Positions 41,758-45,068 of a DNA stretch of 45,068 nucleotides are shown piece by piece (the first letter of the stretch is position 1; each line of letters begins with the position of its first letter). Under the pieces are notes generated by a model. The model made no database searches. It was not told the DNA's origin and saw only the letters and a program-made list of their open reading frames with translations. A program made the position numbers and the translations under genes. Source of the DNA: Roseibacillus sp. Its GTDB lineage: Bacteria; Verrucomicrobiota; Verrucomicrobiia; Verrucomicrobiales; Akkermansiaceae. Where the stretch lies: contig JAKVCR010000028.1 in NCBI GenBank assembly GCA_022448985.1, positions 19,849-64,916 of the forward strand, given 5' to 3'.

Positions 41758-43182
41758 CTACGCGAGGATGTCCCTGGCCACCACCCCATGAACATCGGTC
41801 AGGCGGAAGTCGCGACCGGCGTGGCGGTAGGTCAACTTCTCGTGATCAAGCCCAAGCAGGTGAAGGATGGTGGCGTGCCAGTCATGAATATGCATTTTGC
41901 CTGCCACTGCTTCATAACCGTGTACATCGGTCGCTCCGTATTGGAATCCGCCCTTCACGCCTCCGCCTGCCATCCAGGTCGTGTATCCCTTGTTATTGTG
42001 GTCACGCCCGTCACCGCCCTGTCCGTGGGGTGTGCGTCCGAATTCCCCCGCCCAGATTACCAATGTGTCCTTGAGCAGGTCGCGACGCTTGAGGTCCGCC
42101 AGGAGCCCTGCAATGGGCTTGTCGATCTCGTTGCACCGCGCCGGGAGATCTTCACTGAGATTACGATGATGATCCCAGTTGCCGTGGGATAATTCCACGA
42201 AGCGCACCCCGGCCTCCACAAAACGTCGCGCCAGGAGACATTGGCGCCCGAACCGCTCGGTAGCGCTCCCGTCGATTCCGTAAAGCGCAAGAGTCTGCTT
42301 CGATTCATCCGAAAGATCCATGAGCCCGGGCACTTCGTCCTGCATGCGGAAGGCCAGTTCGAAGGATTCAATCACGCCCTCCACCGCGGGTTGGTGGACG
42401 TCCCTGCCCAGCTTGGCGCGGTTGAGTTTCTGCACATAGTCGAGTTGCAGGCGCTGCAGGTCTGTTTCCAGGCTGGGATTCTTGATGTTAGGGACGCTTT
42501 CCTGCTGTCCACTGCCCCGCCTCCGGCGTGTGACATCCCGGCGCCTGTCCGCTCCAAAGCGCGCGGCCTGGTAGATGGCGGGCAGGAAGGCACTCCCGAA
42601 ATGCTGGGCCGAACCATTCCCGGGATTGAGCGCAATAAAGCCGGGCAAATTCGCATTCTCGCTACCGAGTCCGTAAAGGGCCCACGCTCCCAGCGACGGC
42701 CGGACAAACTGGTGGTTGCCCGTATGCATCTGCACCTGCGCCTGCGGATGGTTGGGCAGATCGGTGTGCATACCGCTGAGGAGGCAGAGTTCATCGGCAT
42801 GGGCGGAAATCTCGGGCATCAGTTCCGAGATCCACAGGCCACTCTCCCCATGTTGCGAAAATTCCCAGGGAGAACCAAGGAGGCGCCCCCCACGCAAGCG
42901 CCCGAACTTGCCTTCCTTGCCGTCATCCTTCGTCAATTGCGGCTTGTAGTCGAAGGTGTCCACGTGCGAGGGCGCTCCCCGCATGGAGAGAAAGATCACG
43001 CGCTTGGCCCGTGCCGCAAAGTGGGGTTCCTTGGCCGCCAGTGGGCCGGGTGCTCCCACGCTGGTCTTCTTCTCTGCCCGGGCCTGCTGGTCAGCGAGGG
43101 CTGCAAAGGCCAGGTAGCCGAACCCGCTTGAGATGGACTTGAGCGCGGTGCGCCGGGAAAAAAGCTCTGAGTTGGACATCAT
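41758..43182 (-). CDS. DUF1501 family protein (sulfatase-like fold), exported
   Basis: A 474-residue protein. An N-terminal twin-arginine-like signal (SRRTALKSISSGFGYLAFAALA) indicates Tat export. Core blocks typical of DUF1501 are RVIFLSMRGAPSHVDTFDYKP, LCLLSGMHTDLPNHPQAQ (shifted Ser/Cys region), GVRFVELSHGNWDHH, LVIWAGEFGRTPHGQGGDGRDHN and MHIHDWHATILHLLGLDHEKLTYRHAGRDFRLTDVHG in two parts. The fold is alkaline-phosphatase/sulfatase-like with candidate metal ligands in the last blocks; the reaction is unknown. Two adjacent ATGs (43182 and 43179) are possible starts, with AGGCGA just upstream. It is 18 bases after the DUF1549/DUF1553 gene, the standard partner, so they form one operon. Confidence 0.93.
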   Translation of the reverse strand: MMSNSELFSRRTALKSISSGFGYLAFAALADQQARAEKKTSVGAPGPLAAKEPHFAARAKRVIFLSMRGAPSHVDTFDYKPQLTKDDGKEGKFGRLRGGRLLGSPWEFSQHGESGLWISELMPEISAHADELCLLSGMHTDLPNHPQAQVQMHTGNHQFVRPSLGAWALYGLGSENANLPGFIALNPGNGSAQHFGSAFLPAIYQAARFGADRRRDVTRRRRGSGQQESVPNIKNPSLETDLQRLQLDYVQKLNRAKLGRDVHQPAVEGVIESFELAFRMQDEVPGLMDLSDESKQTLALYGIDGSATERFGRQCLLARRFVEAGVRFVELSHGNWDHHRNLSEDLPARCNEIDKPIAGLLADLKRRDLLKDTLVIWAGEFGRTPHGQGGDGRDHNNKGYTTWMAGGGVKGGFQYGATDVHGYEAVAGKMHIHDWHATILHLLGLDHEKLTYRHAGRDFRLTDVHGVVARDILA

Positions 43183-43200
43183 GATTCGCCTGGGACAGAT

Positions 43201-45068
43201 TCAGTTGAGGTAGCGGAACTCGGCGGAGACGAGCAGCGCCTGGCAGAAGGCACGGAGGGCCTTGTAGCTGGCCCTGTTGCGCTCCTCACCCTTCTTCACC
43301 GCTGCCGCGGTAAAACTCCAGAGAAAGCCCTTCGCCTGTTCAACTTCCAGGGTGTTCGCCTTGCGCCCGTAGGCCAGCTTGAAGGCCAGCCTGATCCGCT
43401 CTTCAGCCTCCTGGGTCTCCTTGACCAGGCGCTGGGCCATGACATCCCCACGCCGGAGGACAAACCCGTTGTTCATCAGGTAGAGGGCCTGGCCGGGAAC
43501 ATTTGTGGATTCACGCTCCCCGGTTACGAGGTTCGGATCAGCCGCGTCAAAGAGGGCAAGGGACTCCGGCAAGCCATCCCTCACGAATGGCAGGTAGACC
43601 GATCGGTAGGTGACCTGCCGGTTGAGCAACTCGGGAGAAAGGCGCTGTCCGACAACGGTATCTCCCGCAGTCGCCACCGTTGATCCCCGGGGACGCTCGA
43701 GGTCTATCTCTCCGCTCGCACACAGCATGGCATCGCGCAGGACTTCTGCATCGAGGCGACGGGGCGTGAAGCGCCAGAGAAGGGCGTTGCCCGGATCCTT
43801 GAGATAAGCCTCCTTGTTGAATTCCGAGCTCAGCTGGTAGGCCCGCGTGTTGACCAGCTCGCGGATCATCGCTTTCACGGACCAGCCCTCCTCCACGAAG
43901 CGCACCGCCAGGTAATCCAGCAATTCCGGGTGCGAGGGCGCCTGCCCGGTCGCGCCGAAGTTGCTGGTGGAAGTCACCAGACCCTGCCCAAAGAGCTTCT
44001 GCCAGATCCTGTTCACCATCACCCGGGCTGTGAGGGGATTCTCCGTCGAGGTGAGCCACTGCGCGAGCTCAAGACGCCCACTGCTATCCGCGGGAAGAGT
44101 CTCCGGCGCCCCTTCATGCGCCAGCACCTGGAGAAACCCCCTCGGAACCTCCTGGGCCGGCTTGTCCAGTTCTCCCCTCACCAGGACAACGGGCTCGACC
44201 GGGCGGGGATAATCCTGAACTCCCATTCCCAGGCTCTTGCCCACCCCCTCGGAATCCACTCCGTTGAGACGGGCCCGGAACCCCGTCACGGTCCGACGCA
44301 AACGCAGGATCTGCTGCTGGAAATTGTTGTTCTCCCCGTCCCTGCGCCTCTCCCGGGCCGAGCGCTGTAGCTCCTCCAGTTGCTCCTCCGCATTCGCCAA
44401 GCGCTCCTTCACAAACGCCATTTCCCGGGCCGACATCGAGCGTAAGGGGTCCTCGTCGGCGATGGGAAGATCGAGCAGTTTCGTCCCGCGGCGACTGACC
44501 GCCAGGTTGACGGTTCCGAAATAGGTCCGCGTGCTCTGGAAAATACCGGACAGGGCATAATAGTCCGTCGTCGGGATGGGATCCGACTTGTGATCGTGAC
44601 AACGGGCACAGGAGACCGTCAGCCCCAGAATGGCCTGGGTTGTCACGTCGATCTGCTCGTCGGCGAGATCGAGGGCGAATTGTCGAGGGTTGCGCTCGTT
44701 CAATCCTTTCGGCCCCAGCGCCAGGAAACCGGTGGCGATCAGGTTTTCCTGCCAGTCCTCATCGCTCTCGATCGCAAGCAGGTCCCCCGCAACCTGCTCT
44801 CTCACAAATTGATCGTAAGGCTTGTCCTCATTGAACGAATCGATGACGTAGTCTCGGTAGCGCCAGGCATGCGGATAGGTCATGTTGATCTCCTTACCGC
44901 TGGATTCCGCATAGCGCGCCACATCCAGCCAGTGCCGGCCCCAACGTTCACCAAACTGGGGCCTGGCCAGGAGTTCATCCACCTTGGCCCGGTAGGCCGC
45001 GACGGGATCCTTGCGCCAGGCCACTCCGTAGGCAGAAAACTCTTCCGGGGTCGGGGGCAGTCCGATCA
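43201..45068 (-). CDS. DUF1549/DUF1553 protein, 5' part cut by window edge
   Basis: The visible 622 codons run from the right window edge to the stop at 43201, so the N-terminus is missing. The first residues visible (IGLPPTPEEFSAY) belong to the DUF1549 domain, whose normal context is a cytochrome-type PSCyt1 domain lying further upstream. DUF1549 continues with ARPQFGERWGRHWLDVARYAESSG and QFVREQVAGDLL, and has CARCHDHKSDPI, a CxxCH haem-type motif. The DUF1553 domain follows (TARVMVNRIWQKLFGQGLV, HPELLDYLAVRFVEEGWSVK, ALYLMNNGFVLRRGD). A GTG at 45024 is in frame but is internal to the domain. This pair with DUF1501 is a signature of Planctomycetota and Verrucomicrobiota; the function is unknown but probably extracytoplasmic. 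Confidence 0.93.
   Translation of the reverse strand, partial: IGLPPTPEEFSAYGVAWRKDPVAAYRAKVDELLARPQFGERWGRHWLDVARYAESSGKEINMTYPHAWRYRDYVIDSFNEDKPYDQFVREQVAGDLLAIESDEDWQENLIATGFLALGPKGLNERNPRQFALDLADEQIDVTTQAILGLTVSCARCHDHKSDPIPTTDYYALSGIFQSTRTYFGTVNLAVSRRGTKLLDLPIADEDPLRSMSAREMAFVKERLANAEEQLEELQRSARERRRDGENNNFQQQILRLRRTVTGFRARLNGVDSEGVGKSLGMGVQDYPRPVEPVVLVRGELDKPAQEVPRGFLQVLAHEGAPETLPADSSGRLELAQWLTSTENPLTARVMVNRIWQKLFGQGLVTSTSNFGATGQAPSHPELLDYLAVRFVEEGWSVKAMIRELVNTRAYQLSSEFNKEAYLKDPGNALLWRFTPRRLDAEVLRDAMLCASGEIDLERPRGSTVATAGDTVVGQRLSPELLNRQVTYRSVYLPFVRDGLPESLALFDAADPNLVTGERESTNVPGQALYLMNNGFVLRRGDVMAQRLVKETQEAEERIRLAFKLAYGRKANTLEVEQAKGFLWSFTAAAVKKGEERNRASYKALRAFCQALLVSAEFRYLN

Overview
The window reads as a stretch of chromosome from a member of the Verrucomicrobiota, probably order Verrucomicrobiales. 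The base composition is GC-rich by eye. At the right edge is a DUF1549/DUF1553 gene followed by a DUF1501 gene, a pair that is hugely expanded in Verrucomicrobiota and Planctomycetota. Other pointers are a TIGR03790 protein, an ABCG-type half transporter, an isochorismatase-ThuA fusion and many small secreted proteins or lipoproteins without known relatives. Start codons are often GTG or TTG, and Shine-Dalgarno sequences are sparse. I see no transposase, integrase, phage gene, CRISPR array, tRNA or rRNA. The gene content looks like core and lineage-specific chromosome rather than a mobile island.

Layout. 1-5384 holds a partial ebo (metabolite traffic) locus. Minus strand: a small conserved protein, the TatD-like hydrolase EboB and an SLC13-type anion transporter. 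Plus strand: a small helix-turn-helix-like protein, EboE (TIM barrel) and EboC (UbiA-like). A putative lipoprotein follows at 5458. 6233-17551 is a mixed housekeeping region: recN, a GtrA-like membrane protein, a PhnP-like metallo-beta-lactamase-fold hydrolase coupled to a TIGR03790 protein, a polysaccharide deacetylase, dprA, topB (topoisomerase III), an M50 intramembrane protease and a TauE/SafE exporter. 17672-24618 holds argG, a sugar ABC ATPase without partners, a tandem-FKBP prolyl isomerase with an Ala-Glu-Pro repeat, the isochorismatase-ThuA fusion and two secreted proteins of unknown function.

24715-31855 is a tightly overlapping three-gene operon: an AddB-like nuclease, an AddA/RecB-like helicase-nuclease and a small-molecule methyltransferase. 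31880-36069 encodes an M15-like lipoprotein peptidase, a PhnA-like protein that has lost its zinc cysteines, an RppH-like Nudix hydrolase, a secreted protein and a large AsmA-like envelope protein. 36270-41673 encodes an ABCG-type transporter, three envelope or secreted unknowns and a putatively exported JAMM (MPN+) metalloprotease with an altered active-site serine. 41758-45068 is the DUF1553-DUF1501 pair, cut by the window edge.

How the genes work together. RecN, DprA, TopB and AddAB make the window rich in recombination and genome-maintenance functions, although they are not one operon. The ebo genes are known from cyanobacteria to move a biosynthetic precursor to the periplasm. Here they sit next to a transporter and a possible regulator, with no recognisable eboD or eboF in the window. 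The best candidates for something under-described are this rearranged ebo locus with its two small proteins, the AddAB-methyltransferase operon and the exported JAMM protease.
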